From JAFDVL01 sp043736395 (GTDB lineage: Bacteria; Acidobacteriota; Blastocatellia; RBC074), in contig JAYTCQ010000363.1 in the NCBI GenBank assembly GCA_043736395.1, positions 1 to 30,557 of the forward strand: a DNA stretch of 30,557 bases, read 5' to 3'. The stretch's first letter is position 1; every line of letters begins with the position of its first letter. The notes beneath the pieces are model-generated. The model saw only the letters and a program-made list of their open reading frames with translations, was not told where the DNA came from and searched no databases. The translations under genes and the position numbers were made by a program. This document shows positions 1 to 7,750 of the stretch, one piece after another.

Positions 1-49
1 TCAGCCTGCCCGAAATAAAGTAGGGCAGGCTGAGAACCTACCCTACTTT
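1..49 (-). terminator. Competing hairpins downstream of the ABC ATPase gene
   Basis: Two perfect inverted repeats overlap. An 11-bp stem pairs 1-11 with 23-33 (loop 12-22), and a 9-bp stem pairs 18-26 with 41-49. They share bases 23-26, so only one can form at a time. On the minus strand the 41-49/18-26 stem forms first after the ATPase stop codon and is followed by a short T-rich stretch (ATTT), which suits a rho-independent terminator. The second stem reaches the window edge, so its far flank is not visible. Termination is inferred; the pairing is read directly. Confidence 0.5.
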
Positions 50-54
50 TGCGG

Positions 55-972
55 TTATTTGTTCATCATCAGCGTCACAAAAACATCCTCTAATGAAGCA
101 TTCACGGCGCGAACTTCGCTGCCGACAATTTCTGTTTCGATGTGACTGAGTGGGACGTGCTCATCAATCAACGCATTAATGGATTGTCCGAAAATTGTGG
201 CTTGCCGCACGTACGATTTATTCTTCAGCGCGGCCAGCGCGACAGCAGGTTGCGCGACGTTAACTTCAATTCGTTTCGTTCCAGGCGGTGTAATTTCAGG
301 CAATGTTTTCAGCTCTTTCGGTGTTCCGCAGGCGATTAAATTCGATAAATAAATATACCCGATCCGGCTGCATCGTTCAGCTTCGTCCATGTAATGTGTC
401 GTCACAAAAAATGTAATTCCCCGCCCTGACATTTCAAACAAAACGTCCCATAATTCACGTCGCGCTACGGGATCAATCCCGGCAGTTGGTTCATCTAAAA
501 ATAATAATTTTGGTGAATGAATAATCGCGCAGCACAATGCCAGCCGCTGCTTCCATCCCCCGGACAATTTTCCGGCGCGGCGATCAAGGTACGGATGCAG
601 TTTCGTTATCTTTACGACTTCAGCAATGCGCGTTTTTTTTGCACCGTTGCTCAAGCCATAAATCCCCGCATAAAAATTCAAGTTTTCGCGCACCGTCAAA
701 TCATCGTAGAGGCTGAAATTCTGCGACATATAACCAACCTGACGGCGAATAGATTCAGCTTGTTTCAGGCAATCCAATCCGAACACTTCGGCTGCGCCGG
801 AGGTTGGTTTTAGTAAGCCGCACAGCGTTTTAATAATCGTCGTTTTACCGGAACCGTTCGGGCCGAGAAAGCCAAAAATTTCTCCGCGCTGTACATCAAA
901 ACTAACACTATTTACAGCAGTGAAATTCTTAAATTGAATTGTCAAATTATTGAGAGTAATTGCAGCTGACAT
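55..972 (-). CDS. ABC-2 type exporter ATP-binding protein
   Basis: This is the 305-residue cytoplasmic ATPase of an ABC exporter. Walker A is GPNGSGKT at residues 37-44, the signature motif is LSGGW at 136-140, Walker B is LLFLDE at 156-161, and the switch histidine follows in TTH at 191-193. The Q-loop lies in YMSQNF at about 81-86. The 'TAGIDP' D-loop and the C-terminal ~90-residue extension are typical of the CcmA/DrrA-like ATPases that pair with ABC-2 permeases. The upstream minus-strand gene is an HlyD-type periplasmic adaptor, so together they look like two parts of a YbhFSR-like exporter. The membrane permease would be expected left of position 1 and is not visible. The substrate cannot be inferred. 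A repeat element of 73 bp separates it from the adaptor gene. Confidence 0.93.
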   Translation of the reverse strand: MSAAITLNNLTIQFKNFTAVNSVSFDVQRGEIFGFLGPNGSGKTTIIKTLCGLLKPTSGAAEVFGLDCLKQAESIRRQVGYMSQNFSLYDDLTVRENLNFYAGIYGLSNGAKKTRIAEVVKITKLHPYLDRRAGKLSGGWKQRLALCCAIIHSPKLLFLDEPTAGIDPVARRELWDVLFEMSGRGITFFVTTHYMDEAERCSRIGYIYLSNLIACGTPKELKTLPEITPPGTKRIEVNVAQPAVALAALKNKSYVRQATIFGQSINALIDEHVPLSHIETEIVGSEVRAVNASLEDVFVTLMMNK

Positions 973-985
973 AATTGTGCTTTCT

Positions 986-1058
986 GTTCAGAGTTCAAAC
1001 TTTAGTTTGTCAAACGCCGCGCTTCGCTGGCGTTCCCACGCTGAAGCGTGAACTCTGA
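986..1058 (+). repeat. 73-bp palindromic repeat, copy 1
   Basis: This 73-bp sequence recurs, fully identical and in opposite orientation, at 2383-2455. It is self-complementary at several levels: its ends pair (AGAGTTCA with TGAACTCT), and inside are hairpins AAACT-TTA-GTTT, CGCC...GGCG and CACGCTGAAGCGTG, so the single strand can fold like a cloverleaf. It fills almost the whole gap between the ATPase gene and the adaptor gene. It resembles REP/REPIN or MITE-type elements with no coding capacity. Confidence 0.85.
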
Positions 1059-1061
1059 CGG

Positions 1062-2192
1062 TTACTGAAGATTTACGCTGACTGCCATTCCGGATTTCAG
1101 TTTGGAGTCGGTATTTTTGAGTTTAATTTTTACGCCGAAAACCTGATGATTTCTTTCCTCGCGGCTTTGTACGTTGCGCGGTGTGAATTCGCCTTGTTCA
1201 TTAATTTGCTCAATCGTTCCTTCCAGAAATTGTGCTTCCCCTGCATCCACTTTCACTTGTACGTTTTGCCCAATTTTTATTTTCACGAGGTCAGGTTCGG
1301 GAACAAAAATTCTGACAAAAAGTTGATCGGCTTCCAGTAATTTCATCACGCTTCGATCTGCCGTGATGACATCACCAGGACGAATGGAAACAGCCTCAAC
1401 CCGCGCCCGCGTTGGCGCATGTAATTCACCTTCAGAGATTAAAATCTTAAACTGCTCAACCTTCGCCTGCGCTTCCGCGAGCTGCGCGCGCGCGTCCGCA
1501 ATTTCTTCTGGACGCGCTCCGACACGCATCATTTTTTCGGCTTGTTCGGCCTGACGTAAGCGTTCACTGGCACCGCGAATTTCTTCATGACGATTGCCGT
1601 TAATAACGACTTCTAATTTTTTCGATTCGGCATCGCGGCGAGCAGAGATGGCTTCGTAACGGTACTTCGCGCTGTCCACTTCATGTCGCGACAAATCACC
1701 GGATTGATGCAAAAGATTAAATCTTTCGTAACTGATTTTCGCACTGGCAACTTCGGCGTCGAAGGCGGCAACACTGGCTTTGACCTGAGCCACATCTTCA
1801 GGACGAGCGCCGTTGCGCATTACCTCAAAAGAAGCTTTGGCGGTTCCAGTCACAGCGGAAGCCTGCGCAATTTCTTCCACGCGAAAGCCCCGTAATAATT
1901 GATTCAAACGAGCGCGTTGTTGCGCGACACGAGCTGCTGCCTGCTTTAATTGCGAATGTAATTCCGCGACATCAAAGCGAACTAAAGGCTGATTGATTTC
2001 GACGCTGTGACCTTCTTCAACTAAAACCTGAGTCACGCGTCCGCCGACTCTGGAGCCGATTTTTATTTCGTGCGCTTCGACCGTTCCATGGAAGAGCGGC
2101 CGCTCAGGATTCACTTTGAAATTCGTATTCGCACAGGCTGACGTAAAGATCGCAATTGCTACTATGAATATTTTTCGGTAGTTGTTTTTCAT
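1062..2192 (-). CDS. HlyD-family membrane fusion lipoprotein of an ABC exporter
   Basis: This is the periplasmic adaptor linking an inner-membrane ABC transporter to an outer-membrane channel. From the ATG at 2192 the product is 376 residues and begins with a lipoprotein signal ending in a lipobox (FTSAC). That start has GGGGAG just upstream. The open frame continues to a TTG at 2267, which would bury the signal peptide, and an ATG at 2249 is also possible. A biotinyl-lipoyl-like half ('VGGRVTQVLVEEGHSVEINQPL') is split from its partner ('GELHAPTRARVEAVSIRPGD') by a long Ala/Glu/Arg-rich coiled coil of about 180 residues. The coiled coil contains repeated RPE(D/E)(V/I)A blocks. A beta-barrel domain follows. 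It lies just upstream of the ATPase gene in the same direction, but a 73-bp repeat lies on each side of it. Confidence 0.9.
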   Translation of the reverse strand: MKNNYRKIFIVAIAIFTSACANTNFKVNPERPLFHGTVEAHEIKIGSRVGGRVTQVLVEEGHSVEINQPLVRFDVAELHSQLKQAAARVAQQRARLNQLLRGFRVEEIAQASAVTGTAKASFEVMRNGARPEDVAQVKASVAAFDAEVASAKISYERFNLLHQSGDLSRHEVDSAKYRYEAISARRDAESKKLEVVINGNRHEEIRGASERLRQAEQAEKMMRVGARPEEIADARAQLAEAQAKVEQFKILISEGELHAPTRARVEAVSIRPGDVITADRSVMKLLEADQLFVRIFVPEPDLVKIKIGQNVQVKVDAGEAQFLEGTIEQINEQGEFTPRNVQSREERNHQVFGVKIKLKNTDSKLKSGMAVSVNLQ

Positions 2193-2382
2193 TTTTCTCC
2201 CCAGAAAATCTGATCGAAGCAACAATCTGGCTGAAATTTTTCGGCTCATAGCAATTTTTCTCCCCAAAAAATTTGTTCTGTCTCCATGGAGTAACAGTTA
2301 TTATGAGCGAAAATTTTCAATGCAGATTGCTGCTTACAACTACGAGTGGCAAAGACGAGAAAAACATGTCGCTCGCTAGAGT

Positions 2383-2455
2383 TCAGAGTTCACGCTTCAG
2401 CGTGGGAACGCCAGCGAAGCGCGGCGTTTGACAAACTAAAGTTTGAACTCTGAAC
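2383..2455 (-). repeat. 73-bp palindromic repeat, copy 2 (inverted)
   Basis: This is identical over 73 bp to 986-1058 in reverse orientation. Here the terminal pairing is longer: GTTCAGAGTTCA at 2381-2392 pairs with TGAACTCTGAAC at 2444-2455. The element is bracketed by GCTAG at 2375-2379 and 2456-2460, which could be a 5-bp target-site duplication. The two copies enclose the hlyD-like gene. Confidence 0.85.
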
Positions 2456-2465
2456 GCTAGCAACT

Positions 2466-3398
2466 TTATTGGCGGGTCACACGGAATGGGTATTGATTGA
2501 TTTCTTCGACTTCTCCAGTTGCTGTCACACCGGATAAAGTGAGAATGTAATCGGCGGTGGCAAGACGAGCTGCGGGAATTGTCAGGCTGATATTTTTGGC
2601 GGATTTTGGGGGAGTTTTGGTTGTTATTGTAAACGCTTTGCTGGTGTCTACCGCCCGAATTTCGGATTGATATTTTGCATATCTTTCACCTTCCAGCGAC
2701 ATTTGCAATGTCAGCTTTTCGACTCCTTTTTCAATTGTCAGGGTTTGCGCCTTCTTAGAATTAGGAGTACCTGTTGATCTAGTCCCACGCGTTTGATTAA
2801 TGTCGAAAGCTCCGTTTAAAAGGAAGACAGGTGGCAGGTTTCGGGTTTCAGGTTTCGGGGTATTCGGTTTTGAGTTTTGGGATTCGGATTTTGATGGTTC
2901 AGGTATCGGCGTTGCTGCTTGCGATAAAGTTGCTTGCGGCGTTGCTTCTACTTTGGCAATTTCTGGATTAATGACAGTTGATGGCTGTGGCCTAAGCAAA
3001 AACCAGGTTCCCAGGATAGTAATCAAAATAACGGCGAATGCCCAGACCAATTGGCGTATCTTCAAACTGGAAAATAAATCTGAGAACCACGAAGTCGAAG
3101 TCGCAGCGATTATCTTTTTATCATGAACTCTTTCAGCAAGGGCTGCCCGCAATAAGTTTTGACTGAGCAAAACCCGCTGCCGATGTAACGGCGTCGTCAG
3201 ATAATTTTTCTCGAATAAGCTTCGTTCCGATGCTGTTAATTCACCACGTACGTATTCATCAATCAAGTCATTTTCAATTTCGTTGAGTCGCTCGAAAGCT
3301 TCGTCATTGGATAAAAATTCAATTTCTATTTTTAGCGCTTCAGGCTCTGGCAAATCGCCAGTTAAATACTTTCGCAGCTTTTGATTGTCTCGTTCCAT
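2466..3398 (-). CDS. Membrane-anchored putative anti-sigma factor
   Basis: Not matched to a named family; the role is inferred from shape and position. Read from the ATG at 3398 it has 310 residues (an upstream TTG at 3428 is the longest frame). The first ~120 residues are a charged cytoplasmic domain with 'IENDLIDEYVRGELTASER', which resembles anti-sigma domains lacking the zinc motif. One membrane helix follows ('LVWAFAVILITILGTWFLL'), then a Pro/Thr/Ser/Lys-rich linker and a C-terminal beta-rich domain of about 110 residues ending 'YPFRVTRQ'. The linker contains a short heptamer repeat at DNA level. The gene directly follows the sigma-like gene. The likely role is holding that sigma factor at the membrane until a periplasmic signal arrives. 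Confidence 0.6.
   Translation of the reverse strand: MERDNQKLRKYLTGDLPEPEALKIEIEFLSNDEAFERLNEIENDLIDEYVRGELTASERSLFEKNYLTTPLHRQRVLLSQNLLRAALAERVHDKKIIAATSTSWFSDLFSSLKIRQLVWAFAVILITILGTWFLLRPQPSTVINPEIAKVEATPQATLSQAATPIPEPSKSESQNSKPNTPKPETRNLPPVFLLNGAFDINQTRGTRSTGTPNSKKAQTLTIEKGVEKLTLQMSLEGERYAKYQSEIRAVDTSKAFTITTKTPPKSAKNISLTIPAARLATADYILTLSGVTATGEVEEINQYPFRVTRQ
2836..2856 (-). repeat. GAAACCY heptamer x3 inside the anti-sigma linker
   Basis: On the coding strand three consecutive 7-mers of pattern GAAACCY occur. They encode part of the Pro/Lys/Glu/Thr linker. The same heptamer array occurs in the aldehyde dehydrogenase gene at 21152-21172, also in sense orientation. Confidence 0.7.
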
Positions 3399-3466
3399 TA
3401 ACAAAATTACCAAGTGGGGGCTTGCCAATATCTCCGTTCAACTTTGAAGTGGCAAAACTGACTTTT

Positions 3467-4060
3467 TCATGTCTCACGTTCTTGTAAACAATCGTTGACG
3501 CACGCTTCTAACTTATTTCGCAATCGTTGGGCCCGACTTCGTAGCGCATTCAAGGGGATTGCGTAAGTCGCCGCGAGAGCCAATCTGTTGTCAATTTTTT
3601 CACGGTGATCGGCTTGATAGTACGTCAGGATTAAGCGCCGATTCTCAAGCGAAAGCTCTTGCAGGCAACGATCAAAACAATCGCTCTGAGGATTTGCTTC
3701 CGGGATTTCCGGTGGATTCACAACTAATGGAGGCAACTCTTCAAAATCAATTCTTCGATGATTGGCGGATTTCAATTCTTCCAGTGATACAAGACGCGCC
3801 ACGCCGTGACAATAGGAGACGATTTCCTGAATCACTTCACCTTGCTCAAGCTTTCGGGCGATACGGTCAAACGTTTCGTCCGCGCATTCTTCAGGAAAAT
3901 AAGCGCCACGCCAATCGAAAAATTTTAGCAGCTTGCGGCGCAACGATTCATACATGATCCCGGCTGATTCAGGATCGGGATCGAATTGCGCTAACAGCAT
4001 CGCAAAGGTTTTTGCAGTTAGCTTCCATTCTGATTTTAAGGGAGTAAGGGGAGTCTTCAC
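3467..4060 (-). CDS. ECF-like RNA polymerase sigma factor
   Basis: This is a 197-residue sigma-70-family protein when read from GTG at 4060. The full open frame starts at a TTG at 4072, and a later ATG at 4000 would cut off the 'KLTAKTFAMLLAQFDPDPE' head that I consider part of the family. The central part ('KFFDWRGAYFPEECADETFDRIARKLEQGE') corresponds to the sigma region 2 core. The C-terminal part ('DNRLALAATYAIPLNALRSRAQRLRNKL') reads as a region 4 helix-turn-helix, ending in a Cys-containing tail 'ACVNDCLQERET'. A membrane anti-sigma candidate follows 68 bp downstream, the usual arrangement of an ECF module. The regulon is unknown. Confidence 0.75.
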   Translation of the reverse strand: MKTPLTPLKSEWKLTAKTFAMLLAQFDPDPESAGIMYESLRRKLLKFFDWRGAYFPEECADETFDRIARKLEQGEVIQEIVSYCHGVARLVSLEELKSANHRRIDFEELPPLVVNPPEIPEANPQSDCFDRCLQELSLENRRLILTYYQADHREKIDNRLALAATYAIPLNALRSRAQRLRNKLEACVNDCLQERET

Positions 4061-4090
4061 GCAAATGTCCAAAAAGCCCTGACTATAAAT

Positions 4091-4747
4091 TTAGCCAATT
4101 CCAAACATCCGTTCAGTTTCATCAATCACGCGTCGCATTTCTTTAGCGGCTTCTGCCGGAGATTTCGCCTCGGTAATGGCAGCCCCAATAATGACTCCGG
4201 ATAAAGGCGCTTTTCGCAGAGCAATTAATTCAGCTAAATCAATTCCCCCGGCTAAGTAAACAGGCAAATCAATTTCATTGATTAAAGAAACTAATTGCTT
4301 GAAGGATTCAGGCTGAGTGGCGCGACGCATCTTAAGCCCGCGCCGATTTAAACATAACGAATCGACGCCTAAGGTGCGAAGCTCTTTCGCGCGTTCAATC
4401 AAATTAGAGACGCCCAGACTATCCGCCATGACTTCGCCATCATATTTTTTGGCGGCTTTCACTACGCGCTTGATCACATCATCTTCCGCGCATCCCAGCA
4501 CGGTGACGACATTAGCGCCAGCGGCGAATGCCAGTTCGGCAATCGGTTCACCGGCGTCCACGACTTTAATATCGGCTACAATAATTCTTTCACGATAGCG
4601 CCGACGTAGTTCGCGGAGAACGCGAATTCCTTCTCGAATTAACAAGGGTGTTCCAGCTTCAATCATATCAACATAACGTGCAGCCTTGGCGGCAACATCA
4701 AGCTCATGCGCTAAATCCGGATGGTCAAGGGCAAGTTGTAATCTCAT
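4091..4747 (-). CDS. 3-hexulose-6-phosphate synthase-like OMPDC-fold enzyme
   Basis: This 218-residue protein belongs to the orotidine-5'-phosphate decarboxylase superfamily, a single (beta/alpha)8 barrel. Family active-site residues are visible: D8 in 'ALDHPD', E30, the D59-x-K61-x-x-D64 motif ('DIKVVDAG'), and a phosphate-binding end ('YLAGGI', then 'GVIIGAAIT'). The DAG triad fits 3-hexulose-6-phosphate synthase or 3-keto-L-gulonate-6-phosphate decarboxylase rather than PyrF. The first joins formaldehyde with ribulose 5-phosphate; the second acts in ascorbate/pentose use. No 6-phospho-3-hexuloisomerase is adjacent, so the reaction stays open. It lies 30 bp upstream of the sigma-factor gene in the same direction and may share its transcript. 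Confidence 0.82.
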   Translation of the reverse strand: MRLQLALDHPDLAHELDVAAKAARYVDMIEAGTPLLIREGIRVLRELRRRYRERIIVADIKVVDAGEPIAELAFAAGANVVTVLGCAEDDVIKRVVKAAKKYDGEVMADSLGVSNLIERAKELRTLGVDSLCLNRRGLKMRRATQPESFKQLVSLINEIDLPVYLAGGIDLAELIALRKAPLSGVIIGAAITEAKSPAEAAKEMRRVIDETERMFGIG

Positions 4748-5067
4748 AAATTAAGCAAGAATCACAGGAGTTAAACTTCAATTAATCCGGCGTTAGACCG
4801 TTGTAAAGTTTTCCACAGATTCTGTGGAAAAGGCTGTGTATAAAGCCGGAAGTAACTGAGTCAAATCACCTAAAATACAGCACTTATAGCAAATTGCACA
4901 TTATTTCGACAAAATATATATCTCTTTATTACCCAACAGTTTAGCCGATCCCTCTTATTAAACTTCAATAAGTTCAGATAATTAAAAAGTGTTCAAACCC
5001 TTTAACTTTTTAATCGTACTCCAGGTTGTGGATATTTGTTTCACAAACATCAATTTCAAGCAATGAA
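4748..5067. other. AT-rich intergenic region with DnaA-box-like sites
   Basis: This 320-bp gap between ftsK and the HPS-like gene has no ORF. Three 9-mers fit the DnaA-box consensus TTWTNCACA: TTTTCCACA at 4809-4817, its reverse complement at 4823-4831, and TTATACACA (reverse) at 4835-4843. A fourth at 5027-5035 (ATATCCACA, reverse) has one mismatch. The first two form a near-perfect palindrome. Between the boxes lies A+T-rich sequence (about 4890-4990) and a 10-bp inverted repeat pairing 4981-4990 with 5005-5014. This could be an origin-like or DnaA-regulated region. Against it, neither dnaA nor dnaN is adjacent and genes on both sides run in the same direction. Confidence 0.35.
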
Positions 5068-7644
5068 TTACCAGGGATTATCTTCATTTTGGATTTGATC
5101 GAGACGTTCAAGGAAATCAGATTTTACTAAAACCTGACGTGGCTTACTGCCGTCCTCCGCTCCAACAATGCCTTCGTGATGCATCATGTCGATAATCGAG
5201 GCTGCCCGTCCATATCCGATACGCAAGCGCCGTTGCAAAACCGAAGTTGAAGCGCGTCCCATCTCAATCACAATGCGAATTGCTTCTTCATATTTTTCGT
5301 CGCGCCGCATCTCTGTGCCATTGATTTCTTCGCCTTCAGTTTCTTTGTCACTCATGACAATTTTTTCGTCATACAAAGGATTACCCTGATCACGAGCCTG
5401 ATCGGCCACGCGCTTACATTCTTTTTCATCAACGTAAGCGCCGTGAACCCGAATTAAACGCGAAGTGCCTGGCGGCAAAAACAGCATATCGCCCTGCCCT
5501 AATAAACCTTCGGCTCCGTTGGCATCAATGATCGTTCGTGAATCTACTTTGGAAGAAACGCGGAAAGAAATGCGCGAAGGGAAATTCGCTTTGATAAGTC
5601 CGGTGATGACATCAACCGAAGGACGCTGCGTCGCCAGCACTAAATGAATGCCAACGGCGCGTGCCATTTGCGCCAGTCGGGTAATGCTCTCTTCCACGTC
5701 CCGCGCCGCCACCATCATGAGGTCAGCTAATTCGTCAATGATGATAACGATATAAGGCAATGGTTTCGGCAGTTCCTGACTGTCAGCAGCGATATTGCGA
5801 TCCACCGTCGAACAAATTTGCGTGTTGTATTGCTCAATATTTCGGACGCCAAATGCCGCGAGATGTTTATAGCGATTTTCCATCTCTGATACCGCCCAGC
5901 GCAGCGAATAACTCGCGCGTTTTGGATCAGTCACAATCGGCGTTAGCAAATGCGGAATATCAGCATACAGCCCCAGCTCTAAGCGCTTCGGATCAACCAA
6001 AATCATTTTCACTTCATCCGGTGTCGCCTTATATAAAAGTGATAAAAGAATTGAATTCAACGCAACAGATTTTCCGGCTCCGGTTGCGCCTGCGATCAAT
6101 AAATGCGGCATCCGCGCGAGGTCAGCCACATAATTTGAACCGTCAATTGTTTTGCCCAGCGCTAAAGTCAGCTTCGATGGTGAATCGGTAAATTTGGCTG
6201 ATTCCAACACTTCGCGCAACCTAATTATTTCACGACGTGGATTTGGAACTTCAATCCCAACAGTAGATTTTCCGGGGATCCGATCAATACGAATTGATTC
6301 AGCTTTCAAGCCTAAACAAAGGTCATCCACTAATCCCGTAATGCGCGAATATTTGACGCCGGGATCAGGTTTGAATTCAAACGTCGTCACGACCGGGCCG
6401 GGGCTGATCTGCTTAACCTGACCTGAAACATTGAATTCACGGCATTTTTCCGCCAATTGAATCGCCAGTTCTTTCAGTTCATCATCCGCAATTTCTGAGC
6501 GCGCTGACGGAGGCGTCAGCATTTCTGTCAGCGGTAATTTATAGTCAACCGCTGTACGCAACATACTCGTCACCAGGATAGGTTTCGCAGCAGCAGCTTT
6601 TTCTTCAATGGTTTCAGGTCGCTTGACTGACGCCGTCGAAACCATATCTTCAAGGCTCCGCTTGCCGACCGGCTCCACAGAATCCCCGTCCCATTCTTCC
6701 AGTGAATTCCCCTTGACAGGAACGGCGCGTAAATCTTTGATTGAGGCGGGTGGAGCCTGCGCGGTGAGCGCCAAATCTTTATCGGATTTTTTATCTCTGG
6801 ATAGAGCTGCCACTACCGAAGCGCGCGCCTTACTGACGGCGGGAGAAATTGCCTCTGACAGAGAGTTGCGCTTGGCGGCCTCAACGGTGTCAGGTTTTTC
6901 ATTTTTGTTAATGGTTATTTCCGGCTGGGAAATCCTGATTTCATTTTTGGCTTTTTGTCTTTCGTCCTGCGTGCCAGGACTTATTTCTTCGCGTTGCAGT
7001 TGACGCTCTTGCCACCACATTTTGAATCGCTCAACAATAGCCGCAGTGACGCCGGCTTCCTGTTCACGCGGCGACAAATGCATGACCAGTCCAAAGAACG
7101 ACAGCGAGGTCGCCATCATCACTCCCAGGATAAATGAAAACAGCAAAACAATCGAAGCGCCAATGCTGTGCAAAGAGTTTGCCAATCCGTATGTATCGTC
7201 CTTAACAATCAGGTGTCCGATCCATCCGCCCCAATGAAATGAGGCGTCCTGACTCCAATCAATGATGGATAACATTCCGGTCAGAGATAAAACAATGACG
7301 ACTAATCCAGCGACTTTCAGCCACGCTACCTGCAATCTTTCGTAGCGCAGATACCAATATGCCAAAGCGAAAAAGACAATCGGCACGAAGAGCGCGATGA
7401 ATCCAAATGCCTGATACATCGTGCTGGCGATGTTCGCTCCGAACGGCCCGATCCAATTGCTAACGCCGATCTTCGCAGTCGCTTTATGCCACGTGCCGTC
7501 CTGGCTGTCATAGCTGAGCAAGGCGAACAGCAACACGAGTCCAATTCCCAAACAACCCAACCCAATAATTTCGTTGCGCCATTTGCCCCAATCGTAGCCG
7601 TCACGCGGTTTCACGGTCGCTTTTTTTGTTGGTGTCTTTGCCAT
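5068..7644 (-). CDS. ftsK: FtsK/SpoIIIE DNA translocase
   Basis: This is an 858-residue septal DNA pump that moves chromosome termini and activates XerCD recombination. Four to five membrane helices lie in the first ~190 residues. They are followed by a low-complexity linker (about 200-370), the alpha/beta RecA-like motor with Walker A GATGAGKS near residue 520 and a Walker B region 'IVIIIDELADLMMVAARDVE', and 'ATQRPSVDVITGLIKANFPSRI'. A C-terminal winged-helix gamma domain ('SVLQRRLRIGYGRAASIIDMMHHEGIVG') would read KOPS-like polar DNA sites. The linker is short compared with E. coli FtsK, as in many phyla. Start ATG at 7644; no clear SD sequence precedes it. Confidence 0.97.
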   Translation of the reverse strand: MAKTPTKKATVKPRDGYDWGKWRNEIIGLGCLGIGLVLLFALLSYDSQDGTWHKATAKIGVSNWIGPFGANIASTMYQAFGFIALFVPIVFFALAYWYLRYERLQVAWLKVAGLVVIVLSLTGMLSIIDWSQDASFHWGGWIGHLIVKDDTYGLANSLHSIGASIVLLFSFILGVMMATSLSFFGLVMHLSPREQEAGVTAAIVERFKMWWQERQLQREEISPGTQDERQKAKNEIRISQPEITINKNEKPDTVEAAKRNSLSEAISPAVSKARASVVAALSRDKKSDKDLALTAQAPPASIKDLRAVPVKGNSLEEWDGDSVEPVGKRSLEDMVSTASVKRPETIEEKAAAAKPILVTSMLRTAVDYKLPLTEMLTPPSARSEIADDELKELAIQLAEKCREFNVSGQVKQISPGPVVTTFEFKPDPGVKYSRITGLVDDLCLGLKAESIRIDRIPGKSTVGIEVPNPRREIIRLREVLESAKFTDSPSKLTLALGKTIDGSNYVADLARMPHLLIAGATGAGKSVALNSILLSLLYKATPDEVKMILVDPKRLELGLYADIPHLLTPIVTDPKRASYSLRWAVSEMENRYKHLAAFGVRNIEQYNTQICSTVDRNIAADSQELPKPLPYIVIIIDELADLMMVAARDVEESITRLAQMARAVGIHLVLATQRPSVDVITGLIKANFPSRISFRVSSKVDSRTIIDANGAEGLLGQGDMLFLPPGTSRLIRVHGAYVDEKECKRVADQARDQGNPLYDEKIVMSDKETEGEEINGTEMRRDEKYEEAIRIVIEMGRASTSVLQRRLRIGYGRAASIIDMMHHEGIVGAEDGSKPRQVLVKSDFLERLDQIQNEDNPW

Positions 7645-7665
7645 ACTGTAATACTTATGGAGTTG

Positions 7666-7745
7666 AGAAAGTGCTGAGTGCTGAGAGTCTATCGAGTTTT
7701 GAGAATCACGCTACGTTAAATCTCAGGACTCAGCACTCAGGACTT
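7666..7745. repeat. Heptamer-built intergenic hairpin (TGAGTGC type)
   Basis: The ftsK-prfB gap is almost entirely an inverted repeat made from a 7-mer. The left arm (7666-7685) has two copies of the unit in AAGTGCTGAGTGCTGAG. The right arm (7721-7745) has the complement with three units. The arms therefore differ by one whole heptamer. Related structures are at 19132-19196 and 19606-19717. Confidence 0.75.
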
Positions 7746-7750
7746 GCCTT

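Noticed and set aside
5760..7237. Plus-strand ORFs antisense to ftsK (60-143 residues)
   Set aside because: They mirror the codon pattern of ftsK, have no domains and no ribosome sites; treated as shadows, as were similar antisense frames in the DUF11 and TPR genes.
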